NCBI GenBank assembly: GCA_024220505.1 | Contig: JAKZZE010000012.1 | Location: 310,001-374,000 of the forward strand | Length of the DNA stretch: 64,000 nucleotides | Source: Rhizopus arrhizus | Taxonomy: Eukaryota; Mucoromycota; Mucoromycetes; Mucorales; Rhizopodaceae | Direction of reading: 5' to 3' | In this document: positions 33,412 to 46,800 of the stretch, in pieces | How positions within the stretch are numbered: the first letter of the stretch is position 1 | How the letters are laid out: each line of letters opens with the position of its first letter | The notes under the pieces: generated by a model | The model's input: only the letters and a program-made list of their open reading frames with translations | What the model was told of the DNA's origin: nothing | Databases searched by the model: none | Translations under genes and position numbers: made by a program

Positions 33412-33645
33412 CTGATAAATGTTTATCCGTTTGCTAGCAAACAATTGTCGCTCTTGAAAATTTTACTTTGTCTTTTTGGGCCGAGTCAAATTGGCGTTAC
33501 TGAAGGATTATTGTCGGCTATGATGTAAAAGCTATATTTCTTTCCTTTCGCTCTAAAAATTGAATAAAAGGACAAAAAATACATTTTTTTATGAAGACGA
33601 ACACAACAATGTTACAATAAGGATGGAGAAAGAGTCTTCGATCCG

Positions 33646-34530
33646 ATGGAAGGTGTGTTAACCGAAATTAGTGATTCAAACGTAGTACTTGAAACCATAA
33701 CGAGCCAAAAGTCCTATTTGAGTCCCAAACTAGCAGAGAAAGAAACTACTGCAAAAGATTTAACAAAAAAGGCTATAGAAGTGGTCAAGGAATTAATGTA
33801 TACAGACTACAACGACCAAAACAGAGAGATATTTATTGACCGAATGATCGAGGGTCCTACGGAAAGAGGAAAAGTAACTTTGCATACAAAGGATCTTGGA
33901 ATTAATCCTCGTACTGCTATGCACTAGTGGAAACACTATCAAGAAACTGGGAAGGTAGTTTACAAAAAGTTGCAAAGAAATCCCGGCCGACCCAACTCAC
34001 TGACTACTGAACATGAGCAGCACATTCAACAAATAATAGAAAAAGACTCACAACTTTGTGCTGATGACATTATTGATTCTCTGAAACAGCAGTTTGAGGA
34101 CTTGAAGATTTCAAAGACTCAAATGAACCACTACTTGAGAAACAACATGCTCATTTCAATAAAGAAGCCAACCTTCGACCCTATGACAAGAAACTATGAC
34201 AATAACTTGTAGGCTGCCAAACAAAAAAAGAAAGAAAGCTTGCAGGAGGCAAAGAGCAAAGAGCAGACGACATTATTATTAAAGAGCCTACTATAGAGTA
34301 CGCTGGTGTGGAGAAGAGTACTGCCATCGAGAACAACAAACCAGTAGCAAAAGGTACAACTACTGCCCACTTTGTAAGATTTATAAACGAGCTTTTTGAT
34401 ATCATGGACATGGACAAAAGTCTTATGGGTAGATATCTTGTAATGGATTACTGTACTATTCATAAGTCTCATCTAATGATAAGAAAAAATGACAGTAGAG
34501 GTTATAGAGTAATGTACCAAGAACAACCGC
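33646..34530 (+). pseudogene. Tc1/mariner-type (DDE) transposase relic
   Basis: Fragments in order are an N-terminal piece (33646-33926), a helix-turn-helix-like region with NPGRPNSLTTEHEQHIQQII (about 33960-34210), and a catalytic-domain piece with GRYLVMDYCTIHKSHLMI (about 34310-34530). The last corresponds to the MDNxxIHK block holding the second acidic residue in Tc1-type enzymes. Stops at 33925 and 34210 and frame changes break it. The first catalytic block (usually FIDE) and the final block (PPYSPxLNPIE) are missing. The protein is dead. Confidence 0.7.
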
Positions 34531-35592
34531 TCAAAATGTTCAAGGCACTTTAGATATTTAAGAAATCGTACTCAATCTTTTGTGGCCCAGAAAGCCGAAG
34601 CAATCCTTTCTAGATCTAAATCCAACTCTGTAAACTTGAAAAAGTTTGTTCAGTACATTAAAACAAGAGCATAAGTAAAAAACACTCTGTACGAATATTA
34701 TGAAAACGAGACAACAAAGTCTAAAGAAACATATTTCCCTGAATCCGAATCTGAATTTCGAGTCGACCAAAAATGTAATTTGTATTATAGAAATCTATTC
34801 ATAACAAGAATCTGTAGTTTTTCCCCTCAAACTGAGGATTACTCTACTGATACCTCTGTAAAGTCTCAATTGTATGCCATCTACCTACAAACAATGCTAC
34901 AACAAAAACATATTTCAGAAAGACTAGATGATAGTGAGAAAAGCAAAGCTCTAGTACTGGCAAAAGAAATATGTAGACGACCACAACAAAGCAACTACAA
35001 AAAGACCATCAGTACAGTATTATAAAGACTACAGCTTTTACCTTTTCGAAAATTGAAGTTTTCAAGTAAACTCTTCTTTGGCTAGAATGATCAAAGATTG
35101 ATGTGTAGCTTAAAAGTAAAGTTTGGTCAAGATGCTGTCTTAGTTTTTTGGAAATTGGTCCGACCCTAATGCCAAGTATCAAGAACCGACAAGAAGCAAG
35201 GGGTTAGTCAGGATGTTAAAGAAGAACGGGCTTGTTGTCTACTTAATCAATGAATACAAAACATCTTCCCATTATCCAACCTGTGAAACTGAATTAGAAA
35301 AATTCAAAATCGTGCCAAATCCTTGCCCTTACCAATGGAAAAAGAAGCTAGACGTGCTATGCAATGGTTTGCTGAGGTAATCCAAAGAAAAAAATAAACT
35401 AGATTAATTCTTGATAACTAATGCAGTACTAGGTGTAAGAGTCTCTCATGCCTTAAACAAACCACAGGAATAAAAAGAAGACTTTGGAATCGCGATCAAG
35501 CAGCCGTATTGAATTTTCTCAAGATCTTAAATAGTTTGAGAAAGACTGGCGAACGCCCCAGCCTTTTCACTAGAAAATATCCTTTACACTGA
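34531..35592 (+). pseudogene. Fanzor (eukaryotic TnpB-like nuclease) relic with intron
   Basis: Segment 34558-35025 reads as an N-terminal/central Fanzor part (FPESESEFRVD, NLYYRNLFITRI, KSKALVLAKEI), with a stop at 34672. After a deletion, 35035-35376 gives PFRKLKFSS, VKFGQDAVLV, GNWSDPNAKYQEPTR, GLVRMLKKNGLVVYLINEY and KTSSHYPTCETELEKF, with one frame change near 35150. A canonical 56-bp intron (35377-35432, branch-like TAACTAAT) joins to 35433-35592, with the second ribbon cysteines and LWNRDQAAVLNF, the RuvC-III RD motif. The first ribbon motif has lost one Cys (HYPTC). RuvC-I is not found. Fanzors are RNA-guided nucleases in eukaryotic transposons; this copy is broken. Confidence 0.72.
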
Positions 35593-35699
35593 TCATTTTT
35601 AAGTAGAACAAAATTAGGAAAATCATAAAAAATTCACCACCAAGATTATCGCTTTGGTCACTTAATACAGGTATTTCATTGAAATAAGTACAAAGCGAC

Positions 35700-35790
35700 A
35701 ACAATAAATGTACTAAACGAAATTTTCATTTAGGTTAGTGACATTTATTTTTCTGGAAATGACATTTGTTTTTTGCTAAACGAAGTTTAT
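35700..35790 (-). repeat. Right terminal iterated motifs (inverted relative to the left)
   Basis: Reverse complement shows AAAACAAATGTCATTTCC, GAAAAATAAATGTCACTAACC and a third, weaker unit, resembling the left-end units at about 75 percent by eye. Confidence 0.5.
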
Positions 35791-35982
35791 TTTCTTCAAA
35801 CCGATAAAATTTACCAGCCCCATTGTATGGTATGATGCATAGTATCATTTTATTATGATATGAAAAGAAGCTGAGACATGAAGCATCACACGATAATGAA
35901 AAAGAATGATAATTTTTATCCAGTAAATGAGATGCATCCGATCATAACACAAAATGGATGAGTCAAATTGGCAGTACTTTAT

Positions 35983-37545
35983 TTAAGCAAGAATTCCTGA
36001 ATCAAAAGGATTGTCGATGCCATCAACAGCAGATGTTGTATTAGCAGAGTCCGTTGTGTAATTTAATACTAAATATAAAAGTAAGAGATGTATTACTTTC
36101 TTTGTATCATGGTCTTACCCCCATCAATCAAATGCAAGACACCCAAATCCAGTAAGATATTGGGTTGAACAATATTTGTATTATTAACTGTACATTAAAG
36201 AAATAAGCGTACTTTTTTTTTTAAAAAAAAAAACCTTACCAATGAAACCAGTATCGTTCTTTGCAAAAGTAATATTTGTACCTGCTAAAGTTTGAATGAC
36301 AGTAGCATTCGTGATATTGCTTGTATAATAAAGTCCTTGAACAATATGGGAAGCTAGCAAATCATCAATTGATTGATTATTCAATTGAGTCAAGTTTTCA
36401 AATGCAGTATCAATTGGTACAAAGTAAGTGACCTACAAGAATAAAAATGTTAAAATTGTTTTTTTTTTTTTTTTTTTTTTTTTTTGTTACTCTTTACATT
36501 AGTCATATTTGTATATAGATCAAAAGCAGTAAAATTTGTGCTATTTAGAGTCATTAATAACTGTTCGAATTGTGTCACATTATAAGAATCAGTCAAGTTG
36601 GAAAATGGCGTAGTAATATTTGTGCCATGAACAAGTGCCTCAATCGTTTCATTAAGGCTTACAGGTGGTACCAACACTACAGAGAGCACATTAATCTTTT
36701 CTTTTTTTTTTTTTTTATTGCTTTTCTTATATACCCTTATCGATAATATAAATATAGCCATTAGAGGCTTGAACAACGTTGGTTAAGTTGACATTAGCAT
36801 ATGATACACTACCACCAATGGTGTAGTTGAACTTATTGTTCTCATCTATATCGCTTTCGTCGCTTGAAAAAGTACTGTTATCTACACTTGTATCATTATT
36901 TTTGATCTTTTGAAGAACTAAGGGCACACCAATGCCCAATTCGTCAAGAGTGCTATTTGAAACCAATGTACTCAAGATAGTGGCATTGTACACTATATTA
37001 TCATCGCTTGTATTGTTGCCAGTCATGCTGCTGTTGTTCAAGTTATCGCCATCCGTATCACTACTGTTATTGAACCAGTTTTCAATGTTGATTGACTGAT
37101 TGACTATATGATAATAGATAACATCTGACAAATTAAAGTCTTGTATGTAAGGATTTGTGAAATAATCCGTATAATTGGTCTTGTCAGCGAGAATTTTAAC
37201 AGATGAAATACCACTAGAAGGAACATCACTTGAGGAAGAACCGTCACCTGAAGGATCATCAGATCCTGGTGTTTGAGAAGAGTTATTGCTGCTTTCGGGA
37301 GAAGTCTGGCCGTTATCGTTGTTTAAGATGGCTTGGTAGACATCATCTGATGGAATGAACAGAGTCAAGTTACGGTCAGCTTGAGACAATAGGTCAGTGA
37401 TTTCGGAAGAGTCTTGCAAGAATTGAGATATCCATTGCACAGGACTTGATTGGGTGTTACTTAATATTTCAAATAGAGTACTATTTGATTGAGTGCTAAC
37501 CAAGTGAAGTCCAAAAAAAGCGATACACAAATATGTAAATCTCAT
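35983..37545 (-). CDS. Secreted fasciclin (FAS1) domain protein (445 aa, 5 exons)
   Basis: Exons are 36735-37545, 36498-36676, 36240-36432, 36119-36187 and 35983-36068; all introns are GT..AG and the reading phase closes exactly. An N-terminal signal peptide (MRFTYLCIAFFGLHLVSTQS) is followed by two FAS1 repeats. The first has H1-like TLFIPSDDVYQAIL and ends ASNGYIYIIDK. The second has TYFVPIDTAFENL and ends DLGVLHLIDG. FAS1 proteins act in cell adhesion at the surface or wall. The first repeat contains a long Ser/Asn/Asp-rich insertion (about residues 78-110), and N-x-S/T sites are very frequent. No C-terminal membrane anchor is obvious. The third intron carries a T/A palindrome. Confidence 0.87.
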
Positions 37546-37760
37546 TACAAATCAATCAATGCAAGAAACAAGAGAAAAGAATAAAATATGCTTTTGGCCT
37601 ATTTAAATCAGTAAGTGGGGTATCAGTTTTTTTTTTTTTATCTCTCAAACATTACCACATACAAAAGATTTTAATAGTAAAACCCTTTATAACAAATAAT
37701 TCAAGGGCATAGAACAAAACATGAAATCATTTTTGAAACCGACAGAGCCCTGTCATTTTT

Positions 37761-37794
<34 letters not shown>

Positions 37795-37822
37795 GAATGA
37801 AGATGTAAAGTTTATATCATGT

Positions 37823-39093
<1,271 letters not shown>

Positions 39094-39342
39094 AAGGAAA
39101 AAAAAATATAAAATAAAAAAAAATCAGATAAGAGGGTTAAATAATTTATATGAGGATTGAATAATAGTGACGTTACAATAATTTTTATTGTGTTTATTCA
39201 CCAAAAAAAAAAAAAAAAAAAAAAAGTTATTGGATCATTTAATTTTTATTGATGGGTGAAGACATTGATATTAGTTGAATGTTTTTTGAGACATAAATAG
39301 CAAAACAATTGTTATTGTAACAAAAGATTGACAAATTAGTAA

Positions 39343-42081
39343 TTAAATTACTCGAGGTGGACTTGATGCTTCGGATAAGTCAACAGCCATCTTATAATCA
39401 TTACTGTGATCATGTGTTAATTTTGTAGGGGACAAAGGAGGACTATCGAGATGATGGTGACGATCGGTATGAATAGAGGGAGGCATCTTTGAACGACTGG
39501 AAGGCTCTTCTCTGCTCTCAGTTCCCTTCTTCTTTTCGTCGCGGTTTTCCACCCTAGACTTAATACGATTGTTTATCATAAGAACCAGCGTAGACCAGAG
39601 TCCGGGACGTCGGGAAGTTGTCGTTTGAGGCTGTGCAGCTTGCGCCTTAGATGGCATTGATTCGTACGCCTTTGATTGCAACTTTTGGTGGAAGCTGTCA
39701 ATGGATCGAGTAATTCTGTGATCGAGTGAGTTTAATTTATCAACAATCATGTTTTCAATCGATTTAGCCATCTGTCTTCGAATGGTTCCCATGAGCAAAG
39801 GAGTAATTGTCTTGTACAGAATATCATGGTGGCTATCGTTTACCTTGACCTTGAGCTTGTCCACATGTGCTTTGCAATAATCTACCTTGAATGTTCTAGA
39901 TGGATCATCTGCTACACTGTGAACGCGAACTACAATCGTGATACCCTTGCCGCCTACAGCCAACGAGGCTACACCACGGTCTTGGATCTTGGGGAACCCA
40001 GATTTCTTGTGGTACCAAAAGACAACGTCATCAATGTCGGCCTGGATCTCACTCATCCGGACCATGAGACTTTGGCTACTTGGTTTGGAGTACTCTGATC
40101 TGAGACTGAAGCTATTGAAACTTTCAACCTTGGTATCAAACACGTTGGGTAAGAGCGTATCACCGGAGATAACCAAGTTTTCCACTACAACATCAAATTG
40201 TTTGTCACTGTATTCGATACGGGGGACAGGAATGTATCGGATCTCATCCATAAATGCAGGAAGCAAAGTCTTTCTCATGTCGTTTAACAAATGAGGCTTG
40301 AAAGCAGGGTTTCCATCCCTAAACAATAAGATGAGCATATGGTTTCCTAATATTTTATATACCTGTCCATCCATAAATCACGGTGAATGGTAGTAATACG
40401 ATCGTTGATTTCACGCGAGACTTCATCTTCAGCCATAAATCTCATATATCGGCGCGACTCATCAGACAAATAACGAAGATGATCATCATAGTTACCGTGA
40501 AGTACTTCGCTGCCGCGATCCATCAGTTTTCTGCCTTCTTCGGTTGATTCATCCGTGGTAGCATATCCAGGCTCACGAACCAAACGTTCAACGTAGCGTA
40601 TTACGTTGTGATAGTATTCGCGAAGATTATCATCTTGCTTCATATCATTCATAACATCTCGCACGCCATTCAAGAGAGAGTCCAACGAGTGGCCTTGGGC
40701 CCAGGCCTCGACTAAGTTCCTAAACTCACGCTCTGCTTGCTCTCGGTAATGAGCCGTGTTATCTTGCTCTTTTGCACGAGACTTGACTTCACCAGAAACT
40801 TGAGATACTCGACCAGACCAAGTCTTAATCAAACCAATGAGCGTCTCGATTGCACCTTGATAGTCTGGGTGTTTTTGAATCTGACCGAGAACTTCTTGAA
40901 GTCGATGGATGAGTTCATCCTGCTTTTCCTTGGGAACTTTTTCTCGAATAGTTTGTCGAGCATCTTCCTTCTTCTCGTTGAGTTTGTTTGTAGCTTGACC
41001 CTTTCGTTCGTTGTATTTATCTGTAGCTTGGTCTTTCATTTCATTTGTCTTCAAATTTTGATTCATATTAGTGTTTTCGGCCGTTCTTTGTTCAAGAGGC
41101 TCAGTAGTAGGCAGCTGGTCACTGTGAGGCATTGCACTTGGATGAACAGAGTCACCAGTATCCAGGAGTCCAACATGTTGAGTATCAGAAAGATCTGAGC
41201 TCATAATATGACCACTACCAGATGCTCTGGACTTGTGATTTCTGGGAGAAGGACTGATGGAGGACATAGGTTGATTGGATGACATGCGGTTCAAACCACT
41301 ATCAAAGGTAGAGTCCACAATATCTTTACCAGGTTGATCAGTTGTCTTATTTTGATCGTCTTGAAGGCTATCACCGGCACCTTTGAGTGAATCACCTAAC
41401 TTGGAGGTCATGCTTGTGAAAATGTCTTGAGAGATATCAATCATTTCACCTAACATAGAGCGGAACTCATCATTCATTAAAATTAATTTACCAATCTTCC
41501 AAATGGCGTCAGAAGCTTTTTTTTTTTAAAAAAAAATAAAATAAAAATAATAGTTAGACCTTATCACATTGTCATGATACCTTTGTTCTAACTTGCCTTT
41601 TCTGCCTTCAGACTTCATTGAGCCCATATCAGCATTCTTTTTAGAAGCTGAAGCCAAATCATCTATTTTTTAAATAAAATGGTTAAACAAATGCTCTTTA
41701 GTTGTAGTTTTCTTTTTTATTTTTACCTTTTGAAATAGGAGATTCCATACAGTGTAAATGATAGACCATTGATTGAAACAATTCATCCTTGTTTTTAACA
41801 TTCAGGGCTTTCTTCACAGTCTGGAGCAGTTCACGAAAATCATTTAACAGGATCTTGCCATCTTCAGAGATTTTATTTTCCCTGGATTGGATAACTTGAT
41901 TTTCAATCATTTTGTTCAACATCTCCTCCAGTTGAGCATTGTGAGGCATCTTGCCTTGTCGAATTGCTTGGATAGTACTCATCAATTGGTACTTTTCTTC
42001 AGTGGCTTTTTCCTTGGCTGCCTTGGGATCTGCTTGGCTAGGAAGTGGCGGAGGATTGTTTTGAAGGGTTGTATTGTTCAT
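39343..42081 (-). CDS. HAM1-like protein (HAM1_N plus HAM1_C/DUF4449), 849 aa, 4 exons
   Basis: Exons are 41727-42081, 41597-41662, 40363-41515 and 39343-40318. ATG 42081 (MNNTTLQNN) was chosen because it begins the conserved N-terminus; the frame is open further upstream. The N-terminal part (IQAIRQGKMPHNAQLEEML, LQTVKKALNVKNKDELFQ) and a long helical charged middle lead into a C-terminal domain (GNPAFKPHLLNDMRKTLLPAFMDEI region). This matches fungal HAM1-like proteins, whose function is poorly known. The second intron (41516-41596) uses a GC donor (G|GCAAGT) and an A-rich acceptor. A lysine-rich repeat-like linker (DKYNERKGQATNKLNEKKED) is present. Domain naming is from memory of the family. 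Confidence 0.8.
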
Positions 42082-42519
42082 ACTTAAAAAAATAAAGACG
42101 AAGAAACGAGAAAAGTCTCTTTCAATCACCTCTTGCTTTATATAAGTCAGTTTCACCTTCTCTTTTTTTTCCCTTGAAATTTTGTCATTTTTTCATCACA
42201 TACAACAGTTTCATAACTGAAATTATGCCGCTCTGTTTTTATTCAATGATATAATGGGGAAAATAATTAATTATGCAAATTTTTGCATAAAAATAATATA
42301 ATATACGCGTCTATGAACGCATACAAAGCTATTTCAAAATGAATTTATTTTAAAAAAACCAAAGTTATTAAATGCTGAAAAGACGATTTACTTTAACCAG
42401 TGGCTTAAAAAAGAAGACATAACAATAAATAAAAACTTTAAATAATTTTATGATCCGCATATTATGTCTTTTTCAAACGCGTAACCAACAAAAAAGTGTT
42501 TAAATAATTTATTTTCTTC
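42082..42519. other. Intergenic between the HAM1-like and G-beta genes
   Basis: AT-rich, 438 bp, both genes on the minus strand. It should hold the HAM1-like promoter and the G-beta 3' region. No ORF or RNA gene seen. Confidence 0.55.
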
Positions 42520-43682
42520 TTAAGCCCACACCTTCAATGTAGCATCCCAACTGCCCGTACAAAGGGCCATACCATCACCAGCGACTCCCAAGCAAGATAC
42601 TCGGTTATCGTGAGCAGACAAAACACCAACTCTTTCACATTTAAGTGTATCCCATACATTACAATTATAATCATCATATCCACCAAATAGCAAGCGACCT
42701 GAGGGTGAGAATCCAACGGAAGTAATACCACAGAGGATAGATTCATGAGAATAAACGCTTAGTTCACAGTCAGCTCTTAAATCAAACAATCGACTTGTAG
42801 CATCATCTGAACCAGTGGCAAATGAATCACCATTTGGAAAGAATTGAACTGCATTGATATCTGATTCGTGTCCATTAAAGGTCTGTACACATTTTCTGGT
42901 ACGAATATCCCATACTTTAGCTGTGCTATCGCAAGCACCAGTCACAAATACATTTGGGTTGGGCCCTAATGATAGACTATATAAAATGCATTAACCTGAC
43001 GTTGTAATAAAGCTTTTTTTTTTTTTTTTTTGGTACCTCATTACATCTCCTGTGTGATCTGTAAATTCTTCTGTCTTAACACCTGCATCGATGTCCCATA
43101 ACATACATGTCATATCCCCTGAAGCTGTCAATACTTGACGATCGTTGATAAATCGACAACAGCTAAGGTAACCATTGTGTCCTGATAGCTCACGAGCCGG
43201 TCGAACAGGTCCATCTCGCGTTCGTAAGTTATAGATTGAGCAAATATTATCTAAACCCCCACAGGCTACAAAATTTCCACTAGGGGCATAAGCACAGGTC
43301 ATAACCCATGAAGATCGTAAAGGAATAGCGTGCGCTTTATTGGTGGAGTAAGCATCCCAAACAATCAGTTTACCGTCTTGAGAGGCCGATACCAAATGTC
43401 GTTTATCTGTTGCCCAATGCATCGAATAAATCTTGGCCAAGTGGCCCTTCAATGTTCTTTTGGCTTTCATCACAATACGTGGTAAGGATTCGATATCTTT
43501 AGCCATTTCCTGTACTTTTTTTCATAAAAGTCTTTTTAGTTAAAGCACAAAGCAATAATATCTCATTCTTTACATGTTGTATCTGCCAAGGCTTCCTTTC
43601 TCTGTTTTATTCTTTCTTTTAATGCTTCTGCTTCTCTTCTAGCGGTTGCGATACGTTCAGGTATATCATTTTCTTGATTCAT
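42520..43682 (-). CDS. Heterotrimeric G-protein beta subunit (347 aa, 3 exons)
   Basis: Exons are 43574-43682, 43037-43514 and 42520-42976. The first exon encodes the N-terminal coiled coil ([24 protein letters not shown]) that binds G-gamma. The acceptor at 43515 was chosen because it yields [17 protein letters not shown], matching the family; the AG five bases downstream gives an immediate stop. Seven WD40 repeats follow ([29 protein letters not shown], ending [12 protein letters not shown]). With G-alpha and G-gamma it transmits receptor signals at the plasma membrane, in fungi typically pheromone, nutrient or morphogenesis signals. Length agrees with G-beta (about 340-350 aa). Confidence 0.95.
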
Positions 43683-43838
43683 TTTTTTATGGTTGGTTGT
43701 AAAAAAAAGAGAGAGGTGAAAAAAAGTAGCACGAGAAAAAAAGGGAGAGAAAAATCACAAAAGGGAGTGTTTTTCTACCAGTTGATGTCTCCTTAAACTT
43801 GTGTTACTATTGCATCTCAGATAAACAGTACTTTATTA

Positions 43839-46800
43839 TTAATAAGATAGTTGAGGAGTGAATTGTACAGAAATATAAAGCTCACCGCTACCAGTTGGAG
43901 ATAAAGATAACCATTGTTTACATGTATTGACACCAGTTTTAGGTTTAATTAAATCCCACATATTGTATCGACATTGACCAAGATCCACATCAGACCTGAG
44001 TCGATTATGATCCTTGACTTTGAAATCTAAAACGAAAGGCTCATTTCCAGTAACTCTGCATCTAAAGCTCTCGTTCCTTTTTTTTTTTAAAAAAAAAAAA
44101 GAATTAGTACCGTTACACGTTATATTTCTTTTTTCTTGCTACCATTCAGGTGCCAGTGTTTTTGATATGTGATTCGTCTTATATATCTCGGTGGATCTAT
44201 CCCGTCTCACTCGAACAAAGGGATCACTTGTACCACTTTTATCCACACCTCTTAATCCTCTTGCTTCTAAGATTGTAATTTCCATTACTCCATCTTGTCC
44301 GGTCGCATTGCTTGTTTCAAGTTCACTACTATCGATCCATGTGGAGGAAGGGGCTAACGAAAGCGTATCGTCTAAACTAACTCGAGAAGACTGATCCAAA
44401 GATTTAGAAGAACTAGAGGATATCGATTGAAGCAACGGTCCAGATGCTTCAAGATTGTTAACATCGTTGTGTGCATAGGTACGTGTGCTGCCTAAAACAG
44501 AGGTCTGGGTCTTTTTATTGATCAATAATTGTGGATGCCAGGTGAATCGAATCTGAACACTGCCTGATACTCCCTCTACACCGTCTAATGGGATCTCGAC
44601 TAGACGTGCAGCAAAACTTTGTACAGAGTCACCTCGCAGTGTGATACCTCCTGATCCGATAGGTTGATGTCCTTTAACATGGTTCCAATCGAATACTTCA
44701 ATTCGAATACTAGCTGTCACTCGTGATTGCTAGCCCAAATGTATAAGTTGTTTTCCTTCCCTTTTGACGTTCTAAAAGAATACTTACAATAGGAACAGTA
44801 AATTTGGCATGGTCCCACTTTGGGTTTAATGTCTTTTTAATCACTTCACTCTTGAACATGCGCTCGCCATTAATAGTAAATACTACATAAGGATCACTTG
44901 TTCCTGTCTTATCAGCAGCCATTAAGTCATGGGCACTTATCAAATCTACAGACAGTACACCTTGATCTATATTATCAAGCATGAGATATGTTTCTTGCTT
45001 TTACTCTTTTAAACACTTACTATCAAGGCTTTCGTCTGGATTCAAGGTAAAATTATCTAACGGTATATAATCAAACCCTAGCTTGATACGACCAGGTCCA
45101 TCTGTTCCCATCAGATTAAACCAAGTTCCTTTATCCTCTTCAATTCCAGCGCGTTTACGCTTCATAATACGACGCACAATCGAGGCGCCGGTATCAATCC
45201 AGTGTCCAAGCTTGAATATTTCTTTTTCATCCGCGTAAGCAGGTTTAACCTCAATAGCAATACGAGAGAAATCAGTCTCTTTAATAAATGCATCAGCACA
45301 TTCATCAAATAGCAGCGAGTCGCCACGTAACTTGGAAGTCTTATATTGAGGCATGAGAGCATCCACAATCACTTGGCAATAGCAATAGTTCGCTGTTGAT
45401 AGCTGAACTTCGTGAATTCTAATCTTCAAAATACCCGTGTTGTATGCCTTCAAATCTATTATATCATCTGGAGTATAGCGAATGTAATTATCGGCTAGGC
45501 TACAGAGTGGTAATGGATCCCTTTGAGAGGTTTGAATTGCTGGGAAGAACTCTGCAGAGTAATGTAACTGTCCTTTGAAAGAACGCCTGTCAACAGAATG
45601 CAAACGGTCCCATCTAGTAATATTACGCATAAAATTTAGCTTTTTTTTTTTTTTTTTTGGCTTACCTGTCTACTTTAGTGCCATTGGATTTATACCAAAT
45701 ATCAGGATCCTCACTTTGATCCCCCACATGTCGTTCAATAATGTCTGATACTTTAAAGTGAGTGATGCCTAGAGTCTTGTCTTTGCTGCGAGCATTCCAA
45801 TCCATTGCTTCCAAAACAAAGTTTTCCTTTAAGGAATGAACAGGTACATAAACACTTTCACCCCATTCTGGATTCAAGTTATTGTCAATCACTTCGGTAC
45901 GAGCACGGACTTGATGACCAGATAAGACACGAACATAAGGATCACTTTTACCACTTGTTACATGTTCTACATTACGAAGATCGCGTGCTTCCCAAAAAGT
46001 GAAACGAATAACACCAATAGCCGGTTCTATGATAAACAAAAATAGATTCAACACTATGATTGTTATATTTATATACCAACTTACTGTCGAAACCATGACT
46101 ACCAATTGCATCAGAGATACCATTCATCATCATCGGTTTCCACTCCACACCTAATCTGATCTGACCTACTGAGCTACCATCCTGAAGAAGATCCCACCAT
46201 CCATCGTCATCTGTTTGACGCATCATATCCATCCATTGACAGGTAACACAGCCAAGTAAAGTTTCGTCGTCTTTAACCTCCACACGAACAAATACTGAGG
46301 TTTTATCCAAAATGACAACTTCACAAGGCATTTCGTATTTAGGATTCGCATTTTTTTTAACTGTATTGGTTCTCTTCTTTTCACTTCCATTCATAATCAA
46401 CCGAACATAAGAGTTCGTACCTTCCTTCAAACCTCGGCATTCATAAATTGTAATACGAGCCACACCTGAATCTATTGAGAGTTTAAATGAGTACTTTTGA
46501 GTTTTATTTTTATTTTTATTTTTCTGACTTACTAGATTCTGCAGCGGCTTCAATGGTACCATCGCTTCGTTTGATAGGCTTTGAAATAGGTAAATAACGA
46601 AGATCTACACGAAGATCACTAATATATTTTCCATTACGGAGTAAAGGAAGATTTCTGCACAAGTTATTGATTAGAAACAATGTTGGTGCAATTATATAAC
46701 ATATAGACGTACAATTCTTCTTGTTCAGATTCAATATCACCATCCAACTTGGAAAGATCAAAGTTAGCTGTACCTAATCTTCTATCTTTTAGCCCTGGTC

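Larger units (their letters stand above)
33351..35790 (+). mobile_element. Decayed Tc1/mariner-like element carrying a Fanzor relic
   Basis: The ends hold related motifs in opposite orientation. On the left, about 21-bp units (AAAAAATAAACGGCAACTTCC, AAAAAATAAATGGCGGTTACC, TAAAAACAAACGGGACTACC) lie at 33351-33411. On the right, the reverse complement of 35700-35790 has similar units (AAAAAACAAATGTCATTTCC and others). Between them are a transposase relic (33646-34530) and a Fanzor relic (34531-35592) in the same direction. Exact borders and a TA duplication cannot be fixed because the ends are degraded. Confidence 0.6.

Noticed and set aside
43510..43514. Alternative acceptor (TACAG) for G-beta exon 2
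   Set aside because: Joining there gives an immediate TGA; the AG five bases upstream keeps the frame and matches the family.
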